A DNA stretch of 64,000 nt from Photobacterium sp. GB-56 (GCF_003026105.1 NZ_PYNW01000006.1:1-64000), one strand, 5' to 3'; counted from the stretch's first letter, positions 8,647 through 22,573 are shown. Notes: generated by a model from the letters alone, not told the origin. Made by a program: numbers and translations.

Positions 8647-8674
8647 AGTATACTGTCTATTCATACAGTGTCTA
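8647..8674 (-). promoter_or_regulatory. recA promoter with LexA (SOS) box
   Basis: On the minus strand TAGACA (8669-8674), a 16-bp spacer and TATACT (8647-8652) form a sigma-70 promoter. The interval is filled by a LexA box, CTGT-8 nt-ACAG (core 8653-8668, extended 8651-8670), matching the gamma-proteobacterial consensus. Repressor bound here would occlude RNA polymerase directly. Confidence 0.9.
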
Positions 8675-8717
8675 TAGATGATCATAATTTTTTTGTTAAA
8701 TGTGCATTAGCCTTGTG

Positions 8718-9209
8718 CTACTCCACCACACTTGATGCTCGTTCAAGCATGACAGACAATGCCTTAGCAATCGCTTGTAATCGTATATTTTTTCGATCGC
8801 CTTCAAAGTGGCAACATGTTGTTTGTCGCCAACCCGTTACATCAGCCCAACAAAACCAGACAGTACCCACAGGTTTTTCTTCACTACCACCATCAGGGCC
8901 AGCAATGCCACTGATCGCCACACTGATATCTGCCCGTGAAGCCGCTAATGCGCCACAAGCCATTTCAAATACCACAGCTTCACTTACCGCACCAAATTCT
9001 GCTAACGTCGCGCTAGAAACACTTAACATTTCTTGCTTTGCTTCGTTGCTATAGGTAACAAACGAGCGATTAAACCAAGCAGAGCTGCCCGCAATTTCAG
9101 TGATCGCATAAGCAACACCACCTCCAGTACAAGATTCCGCTGTCGTTGCAACCCAATTTTTATTTTTTAATGCCTGACCTAAATCTGTCGCAAGTTGTTC
9201 TATATTCAT
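8718..9209 (-). CDS. pncC: Nicotinamide-nucleotide amidohydrolase PncC (CinA C-terminal type)
   Basis: Deamidates NMN to nicotinate mononucleotide, recycling the by-product of NAD-dependent DNA ligase. The 163-residue protein is a single CinA C-terminal domain. It carries the conserved AESCTGG segment (catalytic Ser26), the YSNEAKQ segment and the SGIAGPDGG loop. It lacks the N-terminal CinA nucleotide-binding domain, as in E. coli YgaD. It lies directly upstream of recA on the same strand and divergent from mutS, a location conserved in enteric bacteria and vibrios. Confidence 0.92.
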   Translation of the reverse strand: MNIEQLATDLGQALKNKNWVATTAESCTGGGVAYAITEIAGSSAWFNRSFVTYSNEAKQEMLSVSSATLAEFGAVSEAVVFEMACGALAASRADISVAISGIAGPDGGSEEKPVGTVWFCWADVTGWRQTTCCHFEGDRKNIRLQAIAKALSVMLERASSVVE

Positions 9210-9447
9210 TTTTATTTACTCCTTGCTAGCGCTATCAACGTGAAATGCTCTCGATTTTTCGTTTCATAATACGAATTACAATTTCTTTTCTCGACTTTAC
9301 CCCTATCTAAGGCTAATGCAAATATCTAAAAAAACGTATTTCGCTACTTTGCCCTATAGCCAGATTCACGTATCCTTAGCGATCAAATATTCATGGGTCA
9401 TGCTGTTATGTCGGCATGACCACGTTCAAGCAAGAGTAGGCAATATC

Positions 9448-12027
9448 GTGACGATAAAAGGCTTAGAAAAACATACACCTATGATGCAGCAGTTCTTAAG
9501 AATCAAAGCTGAGAACCCTGATATATTATTGTTCTATCGCATGGGTGATTTCTATGAAATGTTTTTTGATGATGCGAAACGTGCCTCTCAACTGCTTGAT
9601 ATTTCGCTAACCAAACGTGGCTCAACCAATGGCGAGCCTATTCCGATGGCCGGTGTGCCTTACCATGCGGTTGAAGGTTATTTAGCTAAATTGGTTCAGC
9701 AAGGTGTATCTGTTGCGATTTGTGAGCAAATTGGTGATCCGGCTACCAGTAAAGGCCCTGTTGAACGTAAAGTCGTACGTATCGTCACGCCAGGTACGGT
9801 CAGTGATGAGGCGTTACTCAACGAGCGACGTGATAACTTAATTGCCGCTATCTATACTGCAAATAATAAATTTGGCTACGCAACATTAGATATCACCTCT
9901 GGTCGCTTCATGCTCACAGAGCCAAACAGCGAAGAAGAAATGCAGGCTGAATTACAACGTACTAGCCCTGCTGAACTACTTTATCCTGAAGATTTTACCT
10001 ACCTACATTTAGTAGAACCGTTTAAAGGCAAACGTCGTCGCCCTATTTGGGAGTTTGAATTAGATACCGCGCGCCAGCAACTCACTCTGCAATTTGGTAC
10101 CCGTGACTTAATCGGCTTTGGGGTTGAGAATGCGGAGTTAGGGCTATGTGCGGCTGGCTGTTTAATGCAATATGTCAAAGACACCCAACGTACGGCATTA
10201 CCACATATTCGTGCAATCACTTTAGATACTAAAGATCATGCGGTTATCTTAGATGCTGCGACACGTCGCAATTTAGAGTTAACGCAAAACCTTGCCGGAG
10301 GCTACGATAACACGCTAGCAGCCGTCCTCGATCAAACCGCAACGCCGATGGGAAGCCGTTTATTAAAACGCTGGCTTCACCAACCTATTCGCGATCAAAA
10401 ACAATTAAATGGTCGCCTAGATGCCATTGAAGCATTTAAAAATAGCGGCATGTTTGTCGATGTATCAGGCGTCTTGCGTCACATGGGTGACTTAGAACGT
10501 ATTCTTGCGCGTCTTGCATTACGTTCAGCACGTCCTCGCGATTTAGCACGCATGCGAACGGCAATGCAGTATCTACCAGAACTTGCTGAATTATTAGCGG
10601 AAATACCCCAAACACGCATTAACGACTTAGCCACTCACGCAGCGCCGATGGACGAGCTATGTGAATTACTTGAGCATGCCATTATTGAAAATCCACCGGT
10701 TATCATTCGTGATGGTGGCGTTCTTGCACCGGGTTATAACGCAGAACTTGATGAGTGGCGTGATTTAGCAGATGGCGCAACTAAATTCTTAGAAGAATTA
10801 GAAGCCAGTGAACGCGAACGTCACGACATCGACAGCCTAAAAGTGGGCTTCAACCAAGTGCACGGTTTCTTTATTCAAGTAAGCCGTGGTCAAAGTCACT
10901 TAGTACCAAGTCATTATGTTCGTCGCCAAACACTGAAAAACGCAGAACGTTACATCATCCCTGAGCTTAAAGAGCATGAAGATAAAGTATTAAACTCTAA
11001 ATCAAAAGCACTCGCTCTTGAGAAGAAATTATGGGAAGAGCTGTTTGATAAGCTATTGCCTCATCTTGAACAACTGCAAAATGCGGCAAGTGCATTATCA
11101 GAGCTTGATGTATTAACCAACCTTGCTGAACGTGCTGATAGCCTTAATTACTGTCGCCCTGAGTTAATGACAGAAACAGGCATCGAAATCACAGCAGGTC
11201 GTCACCCTGTCGTTGAGCATGTGCTAAGTGACCCCTTCATCGCCAACCCTATTTCGCTACATCAAGACCGTCGTATGTTAATCATCACGGGTCCTAATAT
11301 GGGGGGAAAATCAACCTATATGCGCCAAACCGCATTAATTGCGTTAATGGCGCATGTTGGCTCTTTTGTCCCAGCTGAGGCGGTAAAAATTGGTCCATTA
11401 GATCGCATCTTTACCCGTATTGGTGCCTCTGATGACTTAGCATCAGGTCGCTCAACTTTCATGGTTGAAATGACAGAGACGGCAAATATCCTTCACAATG
11501 CGACCAAGCAAAGTTTAGTCTTAATGGATGAAATTGGTCGTGGTACCAGTACTTATGACGGCTTATCGCTGGCATGGGCAAGTGCGGAATGGCTCGCTGA
11601 TAAAATCTCAGCCATGACACTCTTTGCGACTCATTACTTTGAATTAACCGAGCTGCCATCACTGTTAACAGGGCTAGCTAACGTTCACCTTGATGCCGTT
11701 GAGCATGGTGATGAAATCGCCTTTATGCATGCTGTACAAGAAGGTGCCGCAAGCAAGTCTTATGGTTTAGCGGTAGCGAGCTTAGCTGGGGTGCCTAAGA
11801 CGGTGATTAAACGCGCTAAGATCAAACTACAGCAATTGGAGGCATCAGGTCACCAACAAGCTCTGCAACCTAGCGAGATCACAACGGGCGCACCTAAAGA
11901 AGAGCATCAATTAAGTTTGATCCCAGAGCCGAGTGAAGTAGAAGAAGCTTTAGCAAACGTTAATCCTGATGAGTTAACACCACGTCAAGCACTTGATGAG
12001 CTCTATCGTTTAAAGGCGCTGCTTTAA
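9448..12027 (+). CDS. mutS: DNA mismatch repair protein MutS
   Basis: Recognises base mismatches and small loops, then recruits MutL. The mismatch-reading motif GDFYEMF (Phe-x-Glu) is near the N-terminus. Connector, lever and clamp domains follow. The ATPase has Walker [10 protein letters not shown] and a [12 protein letters not shown] segment. The frame is open further upstream, but the leading 44 codons are not MutS-like. A GTG start preceded by AGTAGG (seven-base spacing) gives 859 residues, close to the family norm. The C-terminal tail ([12 protein letters not shown]) resembles the tetramerisation/clamp-binding end. It is divergent from pncC and convergent with rpoS. Confidence 0.97.
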   Translation: MTIKGLEKHTPMMQQFLRIKAENPDILLFYRMGDFYEMFFDDAKRASQLLDISLTKRGSTNGEPIPMAGVPYHAVEGYLAKLVQQGVSVAICEQIGDPATSKGPVERKVVRIVTPGTVSDEALLNERRDNLIAAIYTANNKFGYATLDITSGRFMLTEPNSEEEMQAELQRTSPAELLYPEDFTYLHLVEPFKGKRRRPIWEFELDTARQQLTLQFGTRDLIGFGVENAELGLCAAGCLMQYVKDTQRTALPHIRAITLDTKDHAVILDAATRRNLELTQNLAGGYDNTLAAVLDQTATPMGSRLLKRWLHQPIRDQKQLNGRLDAIEAFKNSGMFVDVSGVLRHMGDLERILARLALRSARPRDLARMRTAMQYLPELAELLAEIPQTRINDLATHAAPMDELCELLEHAIIENPPVIIRDGGVLAPGYNAELDEWRDLADGATKFLEELEASERERHDIDSLKVGFNQVHGFFIQVSRGQSHLVPSHYVRRQTLKNAERYIIPELKEHEDKVLNSKSKALALEKKLWEELFDKLLPHLEQLQNAASALSELDVLTNLAERADSLNYCRPELMTETGIEITAGRHPVVEHVLSDPFIANPISLHQDRRMLIITGPNMGGKSTYMRQTALIALMAHVGSFVPAEAVKIGPLDRIFTRIGASDDLASGRSTFMVEMTETANILHNATKQSLVLMDEIGRGTSTYDGLSLAWASAEWLADKISAMTLFATHYFELTELPSLLTGLANVHLDAVEHGDEIAFMHAVQEGAASKSYGLAVASLAGVPKTVIKRAKIKLQQLEASGHQQALQPSEITTGAPKEEHQLSLIPEPSEVEEALANVNPDELTPRQALDELYRLKALL

Positions 12028-12051
12028 TTAAACAACATTAAAATCAGATAC

Positions 12052-12079
12052 AAAAAAGGACGCTGAAGCGTCCTTTTTT
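12052..12079. terminator. Bidirectional terminator between mutS and rpoS
   Basis: Stem AAAAAAGGACGC / GCGTCCTTTTTT with a short TGAA loop. A/T tracts on both sides let it act for both convergent genes. Confidence 0.9.
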
Positions 12080-12144
12080 ATTACTTTAAATTCATTACTG
12101 GCTCTTAAAAAGTGATTTAAATAATTGTTAAAGCCATATTAAAT

Positions 12145-13158
12145 CTAAACTTCTTGATTAAATAGTGATTCGATATTTAATCCTTGATGAGTCAACATAT
12201 CACGCAAACGTCGTAAGCCTTCAACTTGAATTTGACGTACTCGTTCACGGGTTAAACCAATTTCTCGTCCCACATCTTCTAATGTTGAGGCTTCATAACC
12301 TAATAGGCCAAATCGACGCGCTAACACTTCACGTTGTTTAGGGTTGAGTTCTTGTAACCAGTGAACAATCGAGTTTTTTATATCATCGTCTTGGGTTGAT
12401 GATTCAGGACTGCCACCTTTCTCATCAGGAATAATATCAAGCAGTGCTTTTTCAGAATCCCCACCGATCGGATTATCGACCGAGCTCACACGCTCATTTA
12501 AGCGCAGCATACGGTTCACATCATCAACCGGTTTTTCCAGTTGTTGAGCGATATCTTCTGCCGTTGGCTCATGATCCAGCTTTTGTGCTAATTCACGTGC
12601 TGTACGTAAATAGACATTGAGCTCTTTAACGACATGGATTGGCAGCCGAATAGTACGGGTTTGATTCATGATAGCCCGTTCAATCGTTTGACGGATCCAC
12701 CATGTAGCATAGGTAGAAAAACGGAATCCACGCTCGGGATCAAACTTCTCAACCGCGCGGATCAGGCCTAAATTACCTTCTTCGACTAAGTCAAGTAACG
12801 CAAGTCCTCGGTTACTATAACGGCGTGATATTTTAACCACTAAACGAAGATTACTTTCAATCATACGTTTACGGGCGACTTCATCGCCTCTTAATGCGCG
12901 TCGCGCATACAATACTTCTTCTTCTGCGGTAAGTAAGGGCGAATAGCCAATTTCACCGAGATAGAGTTGAGTTGCATCCAGTGCTTTTTGAGTGGACTCA
13001 TATTTGGCAAGTTCAGCATCATCTGTATCATCGGTTACAGGTGATGCTGCGGTAGTTTCAGAACTATCATCAGCAGACGTAGGTGCTGGTACATCAATAT
13101 CCAGTTCTTCGTCTAAAGTGAATGAATCAAGGTTTGTGGCTGTGCTGCTTCTACTCAT
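12145..13158 (-). CDS. rpoS: RNA polymerase sigma factor RpoS
   Basis: General stress and stationary-phase sigma factor. Region 1.2/2 begins around [16 protein letters not shown]. Region 2 contains the core-binding and -10 recognition segment ([19 protein letters not shown]). Region 4 ends with the helix-turn-helix [20 protein letters not shown]. The start used (MSRSSTATN) has GGGAGG four bases upstream, giving 337 residues. The N-terminus is longer and more acidic than E. coli RpoS. It lies just downstream of nlpD, the gene that carries the main rpoS promoter in E. coli. The same arrangement is inferred here. Confidence 0.98.
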   Translation of the reverse strand: MSRSSTATNLDSFTLDEELDIDVPAPTSADDSSETTAASPVTDDTDDAELAKYESTQKALDATQLYLGEIGYSPLLTAEEEVLYARRALRGDEVARKRMIESNLRLVVKISRRYSNRGLALLDLVEEGNLGLIRAVEKFDPERGFRFSTYATWWIRQTIERAIMNQTRTIRLPIHVVKELNVYLRTARELAQKLDHEPTAEDIAQQLEKPVDDVNRMLRLNERVSSVDNPIGGDSEKALLDIIPDEKGGSPESSTQDDDIKNSIVHWLQELNPKQREVLARRFGLLGYEASTLEDVGREIGLTRERVRQIQVEGLRRLRDMLTHQGLNIESLFNQEV

Positions 13159-13241
13159 AGCGCCTCCCAGATGGCGAGTTAGCAAGACATTACAACTTCA
13201 TCATGTCATCTCTTATTACTGCATCATTGATCTTTCACTTT

Positions 13242-14108
13242 TTACTTCGGTAAATAACGCATCGGATCGACGGATTTACCCTTATAGCGAATTTCAAAGT
13301 GTAGCCTTACACTGCTAGCCCCAGTGCTTCCCATGGAAGCTATCTTTTGCCCAGCTTTTACTTGTTGTTGTTCTTTTACGAAAATTTTGTCGTTGTGTGC
13401 ATAAGCACTTAAGTAGTCTTCACCATGCTTAATAATGACTAAATTACCGTAACCCGGTAGCGCATCACCAGCATATACAACAAGACCTGCGGCAGTCGCC
13501 TTAATAGCTTCTCCTCGCGTACCTGCAATATCAATACCTCTATTGCCGTTATCTGAATTAGAAAAACCAGCAATAATTTTCCCTTTTACAGGCCAAGCCC
13601 ATTTAGATGTTGCTGAACTTGTACTTGGCTTAGTTGTTACAGGTTTGTTAACTTTTGAGTTTTCAGAGTACTCTTTTGGTTTTGGCTGTGCAACCGTTTT
13701 ATTGGTTGTTTTTTGCTCTGGTTGTTTAACAACTGGCTTTTTCGGTGTTGTTGGAGTGGTATTTACAACAGGAGGCTTGACCACAACAGGAGGCGTTGAA
13801 GAACTATATGATGAACTATTACTTCCACTAGAGAGCACTAAACGCTGGCCTGGATAGATAATATAAGGCTCTGATAGATTATTGATTTTCACAATATCTT
13901 TTACATTTTGCCCCGTAACATAGGAAATAAAATATAACGTATCTCCTTTCTTTACCGTGTATGAATTTCCTTTAAAACTACCACGCTCTAATTGTGAGTA
14001 ATCTTTGCTGAGATTGGCAACCGGTGCTGGTGTATGACTACTACAAGCTGATAGCAGGATCATACTCGTCACCGCTAACAAGGAAGGTTGAATTATTTTT
14101 TTCATCAT
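13242..14108 (-). CDS. nlpD: Lipoprotein NlpD, LysM plus degenerate M23 domain
   Basis: Outer-membrane lipoprotein that activates the amidase AmiC during septum splitting. The signal peptide ends in the lipobox LSAC. A LysM domain follows (YTVKKGDTLYFIS onward), then a Pro/Thr/Lys-rich linker, then a LytM/M23 domain. The first zinc-ligand position reads NRGIDI instead of HxGID, so the peptidase is probably inactive, as expected for an amidase activator. The start is uncertain: the frame begins at 14123, but the Met-Met-Lys-Lys sequence at 14108/14105 gives a better signal peptide and has AGAG upstream. It lies between pcm and rpoS. Confidence 0.95.
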   Translation of the reverse strand: MMKKIIQPSLLAVTSMILLSACSSHTPAPVANLSKDYSQLERGSFKGNSYTVKKGDTLYFISYVTGQNVKDIVKINNLSEPYIIYPGQRLVLSSGSNSSSYSSSTPPVVVKPPVVNTTPTTPKKPVVKQPEQKTTNKTVAQPKPKEYSENSKVNKPVTTKPSTSSATSKWAWPVKGKIIAGFSNSDNGNRGIDIAGTRGEAIKATAAGLVVYAGDALPGYGNLVIIKHGEDYLSAYAHNDKIFVKEQQQVKAGQKIASMGSTGASSVRLHFEIRYKGKSVDPMRYLPK

Positions 14109-14126
14109 ACACTCTGTATTCATGGT

Positions 14127-14756
14127 TTAAGCCAAATCTCCAGCCAATAAAGGCACAAATCTTACGGGTTCAATCACGGTTTCGCAAAATGCTTCGCCAT
14201 TTCGAACAATCAATTTCAATTCTTGCTGTTGACAACCAACAGGTAAAATTAATCGTCCACCATCAACAAGTTGAGCAAGTAAGCTCTGGGGGATCTCACT
14301 TGCTGCAGCTGTCACGATAATCGCATCAAAGGGACCTTTGCTTGCCCATCCTTGCCAGCCATCGCCATGTTTGGTTGATATATTATGTAACTCTAACTGC
14401 TTGAAACGTCGTTTGGCCTGCCACTGCAACGCTTTAATTCGTTCAACCGAATAAACATGCTCAACCAGCTGTGCTAATACGGCGGTTTGATATCCAGAGC
14501 CAGTACCAATCTCTAATACAGAGGATTGATAGGTTAACCCTAGTAACTCTGTCATCCTTGCTACAATATAAGGCTGAGAAATCGTTTGTCCGCTACCTAT
14601 GGGTAACGCATTGTTTTCGTATGCCTGATAGGAAAAAGCTTCATCAATAAAACGCTCTCGAGGCACTGTTGCAATCGCATTGAGAACACGTTGATTACTT
14701 ATCCCTTTATTGTTTAAAAATGTTATCAAGCTATCTACTTGATTTTGATACCGCAT
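14127..14756 (-). CDS. pcm: Protein-L-isoaspartate O-methyltransferase
   Basis: Repairs aged proteins by methylating isoaspartyl residues with S-adenosylmethionine. SAM motif I ([12 protein letters not shown]) is present, as is the N-terminal family signature [16 protein letters not shown]. The length of 209 residues is standard. It starts 2 nt after the surE stop, so translational coupling in the surE-pcm-nlpD-rpoS operon is likely. This is the conserved stationary-phase survival cluster. Confidence 0.97.
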   Translation of the reverse strand: MRYQNQVDSLITFLNNKGISNQRVLNAIATVPRERFIDEAFSYQAYENNALPIGSGQTISQPYIVARMTELLGLTYQSSVLEIGTGSGYQTAVLAQLVEHVYSVERIKALQWQAKRRFKQLELHNISTKHGDGWQGWASKGPFDAIIVTAAASEIPQSLLAQLVDGGRLILPVGCQQQELKLIVRNGEAFCETVIEPVRFVPLLAGDLA

Positions 14757-14758
14757 GA

Positions 14759-15511
14759 CTACTGGATCTCCACATTTTTCATCCAGCCCTCAATTCCAAC
14801 CATGGCATCATGCGCGGTTAAATCGACTTGTAGAGGCGTGATTGATACCGCTCCTTGCTCTATCGCATAAAAGTCAGTACCAATACCAGCATCTTGGCAT
14901 TGACCAGGAGGGCCTAACCAATATAGTGGTTGGCCTCTTGGGTCATGCTCTTTGATCATATTTTCAGCACGATGTCTTGCCCCAAGACGAGTGACTTGCC
15001 AAGCTTTAAGTTGCTCAAAAGGCACATCAGGAACATTAATATTTAATATATTGTTGCTGGGTAATGGCTGCTTAGATAGCTGTTCAATCACTTGTTTCAC
15101 AACCTTTGCTGCCGTTATAAAGTGTGTATTACCAACAAGTGATACTGCAATAGCAGGAACACCTAGAAAGTGCCCTTCTGTTGCCGCTGCCACAGTACCG
15201 GAATACAGCACGTCATCACCTAAATTAGCGCCATGATTGATCCCTGCAACGACAATATCGGGACGTTCATCCAACCATTCATTCAGTGCAAAATGCACAC
15301 AATCAGTTGGCGTTCCTTGTACTGAAATACGGTTTTCAGCTTCTTGTCGAATACGCAGTGGATAATCTAAGGTCAATGAATTTGAAGCACCCGATCGATT
15401 TCGATCGGGTGCAACCACAATTACATCGGCCAGTTGGCTTAATTCTTTTGCAAGTGTATTGATGCCTTCGGCAAAAATGCCATCATCATTGCTGATCAAT
15501 ATTCTCATCAT
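14759..15511 (-). CDS. surE: 5'/3'-nucleotidase SurE
   Basis: Metal-dependent nucleotidase and exopolyphosphatase tied to stationary-phase survival. The N-terminal ILISNDDG motif supplies two Asp metal ligands (Asp9, Asp10). A later loop, [17 protein letters not shown], supplies Asn and Ser ligands. It overlaps the end of truD by 26 nt. GAGG six bases upstream of the first ATG supports this start. The product is 250 residues. Confidence 0.97.
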   Translation of the reverse strand: MMRILISNDDGIFAEGINTLAKELSQLADVIVVAPDRNRSGASNSLTLDYPLRIRQEAENRISVQGTPTDCVHFALNEWLDERPDIVVAGINHGANLGDDVLYSGTVAAATEGHFLGVPAIAVSLVGNTHFITAAKVVKQVIEQLSKQPLPSNNILNINVPDVPFEQLKAWQVTRLGARHRAENMIKEHDPRGQPLYWLGPPGQCQDAGIGTDFYAIEQGAVSITPLQVDLTAHDAMVGIEGWMKNVEIQ

Positions 15512-16571
15512 TCACAACCTCAGAGTTAAGTGGCATGATTAACTCACGCACTACCGAGGTGGCAAAACTACCAGCAGGCAGAGCAAATGAAACAATCAAA
15601 TCTTTGTCTTCAAAATGCCATTGCATATTATTAGGCATTAATAATAATGCGCGACGATCATGACGCATTCGGTTATCTCGAACAAGCTTAACCAATGCAG
15701 GTTCTTGTTCAACAATTGCTAACTCAAATGCTTGTGCTTCAGCTTGAGTTGGCAGAGCATTATCACCAAGCAACGGACCGGTAATAGCTACCTCGCCACT
15801 ATTGACTTGCTGTTGGAGTCCATCAGTTACCACATCAGCAACAAACGTGCGCTCATCGCCTGCCATTTGTAAGCAATCGCCTGCCATAATGGTTGAGGTT
15901 AAACCTTGCTCAATTCGCTTTGATAATACTTGGTTAAACATCCAAGAACGTGCTGCTGATAAGTAAAAACTTCGCTTACTCTTATCACGTACACGGAATT
16001 CATCATTGCCCCAAGCACGTGCTTTAACCACGTTATTACCACCATGACCAAAACGCTGCTCACCAAAATAGTTTGCAACACCTTGTGCTTTGATCATTTC
16101 CAGACGCTCAGTTAATGCATTAAGGTTATCTAGATCAGTAAGGCGTAATTGGAACCAGTTCCCCGCTAAATCACCTGGGCGTAATTTTTTATCATGGCGT
16201 GTCACTTCAAGAATTTCGACACCTGGATGTTCAGCTTCAAATTGGCTTAAATCAGGATCAGCTTTACCCGGTAAGTGAACGCTTAACCATTGCTCAGTGA
16301 TTGCATGGCGATCTTTCAACCCAGCCCAGCTAACATCACGTGATTTAACACCACATGCTTTAGCTAACTCATTCACTACATATTTGGTGTTTTCACCGAC
16401 TTTGCGAATTTTCACCATCAGGTGCTCGCCTGTACCGCTAAATTTAAAACCAAGTTCTTCATTAACGATGAAGTCCTGAGGACTGGCTTTAAGACGTCCG
16501 TGACAGATTGGCTTTGCATGTAGCCAATTAAAACAATCCATTATATTTTCTGCAGTGTTGGAGTGAGACAT
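15486..16571 (-). CDS. truD: tRNA pseudouridine(13) synthase TruD
   Basis: Isomerises uridine 13 in several tRNAs. The catalytic motif GLKDRHA carries Asp87. YFGEQRFG and [10 protein letters not shown] further along are family hallmarks. E. coli TruD aligns from about MDCFNW (residue 11), so the true start may be ten codons later; the longer version has a GAG only three bases before ATG. It sits between ispF (4-nt gap) and surE (26-nt overlap), as in other gammaproteobacteria. Confidence 0.96.
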   Translation of the reverse strand: MSHSNTAENIMDCFNWLHAKPICHGRLKASPQDFIVNEELGFKFSGTGEHLMVKIRKVGENTKYVVNELAKACGVKSRDVSWAGLKDRHAITEQWLSVHLPGKADPDLSQFEAEHPGVEILEVTRHDKKLRPGDLAGNWFQLRLTDLDNLNALTERLEMIKAQGVANYFGEQRFGHGGNNVVKARAWGNDEFRVRDKSKRSFYLSAARSWMFNQVLSKRIEQGLTSTIMAGDCLQMAGDERTFVADVVTDGLQQQVNSGEVAITGPLLGDNALPTQAEAQAFELAIVEQEPALVKLVRDNRMRHDRRALLLMPNNMQWHFEDKDLIVSFALPAGSFATSVVRELIMPLNSEVVNDENIDQQ

Positions 16572-16575
16572 AAGC

Positions 16576-17052
16576 TCAAGATACCTTTTTAATTAAAACA
16601 ACCGCTTCACAAGCAATGCCTTCTTTACGTCCAGTAAAACCTAAACGTTCAGAGGTCGTTGCTTTAACATTTACATTGGTGATATCTGTTTCCAGATCGT
16701 CTGCAATCGCTTGACACATCGCATCAATATACGGCGCCATTTTTGGCGCTTGTGCAATAATAGTAACGTCTACATTACCAAGTCTGTAACCTTGTGCTTT
16801 AACTTTACTGTAGACATCACGTAATAAAAATCGGCTATCAGCACCAGCCCATTCCGCATCTGTATCGGGAAAATGACGACCAATATCCCCTGCGCCTATT
16901 GCGCCAAGTAATGCATCACATACCGCGTGTAGTGCAACATCACCATCAGAATGAGCGATCAGACCTTGCTCATAAGGGATCGCTACCCCACCAATAATTA
17001 CCGGGCCTTCACCACCAAATTTATGAACATCAAAACCATGACCAATTCGCAT
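16576..17052 (-). CDS. ispF: 2-C-methyl-D-erythritol 2,4-cyclodiphosphate synthase
   Basis: Fifth step of the MEP isoprenoid pathway. The zinc ligands of the DVH motif (Asp8, His10) and the [10 protein letters not shown] loop are visible. The family C-terminal segment [16 protein letters not shown] is intact. The length of 158 residues is typical. It lies 5 nt downstream of ispD, so the two consecutive-pathway enzymes are co-translated. Confidence 0.98.
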   Translation of the reverse strand: MRIGHGFDVHKFGGEGPVIIGGVAIPYEQGLIAHSDGDVALHAVCDALLGAIGAGDIGRHFPDTDAEWAGADSRFLLRDVYSKVKAQGYRLGNVDVTIIAQAPKMAPYIDAMCQAIADDLETDITNVNVKATTSERLGFTGRKEGIACEAVVLIKKVS

Positions 17053-17057
17053 TATGG

Positions 17058-17762
17058 TTATTCCTTTAATAATTGTCGTAGGTAGAACTCAGCTAAAGCT
17101 AAATCTTCAGGTTGGGTTACTTTTAGATTATCCGCACGCCCTTTCACCAACACGGGGGAAAAACCACAAAATTCAAGCGCAGAGGCTTCATCAGTGATCA
17201 CCGCCTTTTTTGCTAAAGCGGTCGTTAACGCATCACGTAGCTGACCGACACGAAACATTTGAGGTGTTAATGCATGCCATAGTTGCTCACGGTCAACGGT
17301 GTGATCAATCACTGCTCGTGTATTTGAATTAACAGTACTGCGTTTCATGGTATCGCGTACTGGCGTGGCAAGGATTGCACCATATTCAGACGTTTCAGCC
17401 GCAGCCATTAATTGACGAAGATCTTCGATACGTACACAAGGGCGAGCGGCATCATGTACCATCACCCAAGCGTTATCATCATTGATTGCAGCTAAGCCTG
17501 AAAATACCGAATCCACACGCTCATTACCACCATCAACCACAGTGATGCGAGGATCGCTCGCTAATGGTAACGTTGAAAAGTAAGGATCGTTCCTACTCAC
17601 CGCAACCACAACATGTTGGACTTCAGGCAAGCTTAATAACCGCTCAACCGAATGTTCTAGAATAGTTTTACCAGCAATCGTTAAATATTGCTTAGGACGA
17701 TCAGCGGCCATTCGGCTACCAATCCCTGCAGCAGGTACAATAGCAATGCATTTATCGATCAT
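17058..17762 (-). CDS. ispD: MEP cytidylyltransferase IspD
   Basis: Couples CTP to 2-C-methyl-D-erythritol 4-phosphate. The nucleotide-binding signature [10 protein letters not shown] is at the N-terminus, and the VHDAARPCV segment contains the catalytic region. The length of 234 residues matches the family. It is separate from ispF (not the fused ispDF form). It follows ftsB by 35 nt, the usual ftsB-ispD-ispF order. Confidence 0.98.
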   Translation of the reverse strand: MIDKCIAIVPAAGIGSRMAADRPKQYLTIAGKTILEHSVERLLSLPEVQHVVVAVSRNDPYFSTLPLASDPRITVVDGGNERVDSVFSGLAAINDDNAWVMVHDAARPCVRIEDLRQLMAAAETSEYGAILATPVRDTMKRSTVNSNTRAVIDHTVDREQLWHALTPQMFRVGQLRDALTTALAKKAVITDEASALEFCGFSPVLVKGRADNLKVTQPEDLALAEFYLRQLLKE

Positions 17763-17797
17763 GAAAGGTTATCTCATCACTTAACTAAAATATGTAA

Positions 17798-18076
17798 TTA
17801 GTTACTATCACTAACAACACGAATAAATGTTTCCCCTGGTTTTACCAAACCAAGATCGGTACGTGCACGCTCTTCCACAGCTTCTTTGCCGCCATGAAGA
17901 TCTTTGATCTCCGCATACATTTGCTGATTACGCTGATGTAATTCGGCATTAGCGGCTTGTTGTAAGCTTACGCTCTCTGTGACAGCGGTAAATTCTTTCA
18001 TACCGTTTTTGCCATACCAGAAATCATATTGTAGCCAAGCGATAAGAACCAATAATACAATAATAAACAGGCGCAT
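17798..18076 (-). CDS. ftsB: Cell division protein FtsB
   Basis: Small bitopic protein that forms the FtsQLB complex and activates septal peptidoglycan synthesis. The 92 residues comprise one N-terminal membrane helix (about 2-19), a coiled-coil region (AANAELHQRNQQMYAEIKDL) and a conserved EERARTDLGLVKPGE segment. It is the first gene of the run ending in rpoS. Position next to ispD supports the call. Confidence 0.95.
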   Translation of the reverse strand: MRLFIIVLLVLIAWLQYDFWYGKNGMKEFTAVTESVSLQQAANAELHQRNQQMYAEIKDLHGGKEAVEERARTDLGLVKPGETFIRVVSDSN

Positions 18077-18415
18077 ACTTCTCCCTGCGACATAATTTTA
18101 AACAGCAAGCTGCATTCCGATTATTGAATAAACCTAAATAATTGGAATACATTTTGCGAGTCAGCAATAATCCCATAATCAGTCAATGGTGACTACTATT
18201 ATGCCATGAGACTTTACATCTCCCTTACTTAGCCCTTCTTTTTGTTGAAAATAAAAACAGCATTCATGACAACAATACAAAATAAGCATTGATTCCTGCA
18301 TAAATATTGATGCCGCTTAGTGATGCGTTTTTTATTTTAGCGATAAAAAAACCGCCTCTTGCAAGGCGGTTTTATTTACCAAATTGAGTAAACTCAATCA
18401 TCGCTTAATAAAAAA
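18077..18415. other. Intergenic region between eno and ftsB
   Basis: It holds the eno terminator at its left end. The remaining roughly 270 bp are AT-rich upstream DNA for the ftsB-to-rpoS operon. I could not pick out a clear sigma-70 promoter or operator, and no open frame of note is present. Confidence 0.5.
18345..18373 (-). terminator. eno terminator
   Basis: Minus-strand stem AAAACCGCCT / AGGCGGTTTT with a TGCAAG loop, then a T-run, about 45 bp beyond the eno stop. Confidence 0.9.
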
Positions 18416-19747
<1,332 letters not shown>

Positions 19748-19756
19748 TTAAAAGCT

Positions 19757-19791
19757 AAAAAAATAGCTGTAGCCATAACAACTACAGCTAT
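19757..19791 (-). terminator. pyrG terminator upstream of eno
   Basis: Minus-strand stem ATAGCTGTAG / CTACAGCTAT with a 9-nt loop followed by seven T residues, directly after the pyrG stop. It isolates eno from pyrG transcription. Confidence 0.85.
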
Positions 19792-19800
19792 CAGTAATCC

Positions 19801-21564
<1,764 letters not shown>

Positions 21565-21612
21565 TCAAGTAAGCGTTATGAACTGAAATATCAAGCTTTA
21601 ACAAGCAGAACA

Positions 21613-21627
21613 ATACCATAATGGTAT
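21613..21627. promoter_or_regulatory. Small palindrome upstream of pyrG
   Basis: The 15-bp inverted repeat ATACCAT-A-ATGGTAT lies about 30 bp after the mazG stop and 170 bp upstream of pyrG. It is operator-like but too short to assign to a regulator. Confidence 0.3.
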
Positions 21628-21658
21628 AATGCATTTAAAAATCATGCTGAATTTTTAA

Positions 21659-22471
21659 TTACTGGTTTTTACTTTCTTTCTCTTTAACACGATTCCATGC
21701 TTCATCTAGCTCAGTTAATGAACACTGACTAATGATCTTTCCTTGTTCTAGCACACTTTCTTCCACTTGGCGAAAACGCTTTTCAAATTTTTTATTGGCT
21801 TTTTGTAATGCCATCTCTGGTTTTACTTTTAAATGACGACTTAAATTCACCACTGAAAATAGTAGATCACCGAGCTCTTCTTCTATTCGTTGTTGTTCTG
21901 GCACCGCTTGAATCACTTCGTCCATCACTTCATCAAGCTCTTCTTTTACCTTATCAACCACTGGTGCTAATTCATCCCAATCAAAACCAACATTCGCGCA
22001 GCGTTTTTGAATTTTATCAGCACGCATTAATGCCGGTAATGCGTTTGGAATATTGGCAAGCAAGCTCTCATCTTGCTCTTTAGCTGCGCGCTCTTTGGCT
22101 TTTTCGGCTTCCCAGTTTTGTTGAACGGCTGCTTCATCATCAAAATCAGCATCACTAAAAACATGGGGATGGCGACGGACCAGCTTTTCACTTATGCCTG
22201 CCACTACATCGTCAAATTCAAACAACCCTTGTTCTTTGGCCATCTGACTATAAAAAACAACTTGGAACAATAAATCACCTAATTCTTCTTTTACATCGTT
22301 CCAGTTTTTCTGCTCGATGGCATCAGCCACTTCATAGGCTTCTTCAAGGGTATAGGGAACGATTGAATCAAAGTTTTGTTTCAAATCCCACGGACAACCA
22401 CGATGTGGGTCTCGCAACTGAGACATAATTGCTAATAATTGTTCCATTTGAGACGCCTGTTTATTATCCAT
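21659..22471 (-). CDS. mazG: Nucleoside triphosphate pyrophosphohydrolase MazG
   Basis: Hydrolyses (d)NTPs to monophosphates and in E. coli helps limit ppGpp-linked death. Two MazG domains are visible: the first around LEEAYEVADAIE...VKEELGDLLFQVVF, the second around VKEELDEVMDEV...IEEELGDLLFSVVN. The repeated EELGDLLF motifs supply Mg2+ ligands. The length of 270 residues is usual. In E. coli mazEF lies between relA and mazG. Here that position is taken by three small secreted proteins. Confidence 0.97.
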   Translation of the reverse strand: MDNKQASQMEQLLAIMSQLRDPHRGCPWDLKQNFDSIVPYTLEEAYEVADAIEQKNWNDVKEELGDLLFQVVFYSQMAKEQGLFEFDDVVAGISEKLVRRHPHVFSDADFDDEAAVQQNWEAEKAKERAAKEQDESLLANIPNALPALMRADKIQKRCANVGFDWDELAPVVDKVKEELDEVMDEVIQAVPEQQRIEEELGDLLFSVVNLSRHLKVKPEMALQKANKKFEKRFRQVEESVLEQGKIISQCSLTELDEAWNRVKEKESKNQ

Positions 22472-22573
22472 ACCACCAACTCTTTAAAATGGCGCTTTAA
22501 GCTTCTAACTTTAAAAGTGCCAAAACTTCGATAGTTAATACTAGAAAACTAATTTAGAAATTCATAGCAACGA

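Noticed and set aside
13543-13857. 104-codon Gly/Val/Thr-rich plus-strand frame
   Set aside because: Antisense of the Pro/Lys-rich linker of NlpD; composition explained by the opposite strand.
18310-18345. GATGC-containing stretch as a second eno terminator
   Set aside because: The two GATGC copies are direct, not inverted, so no hairpin forms.
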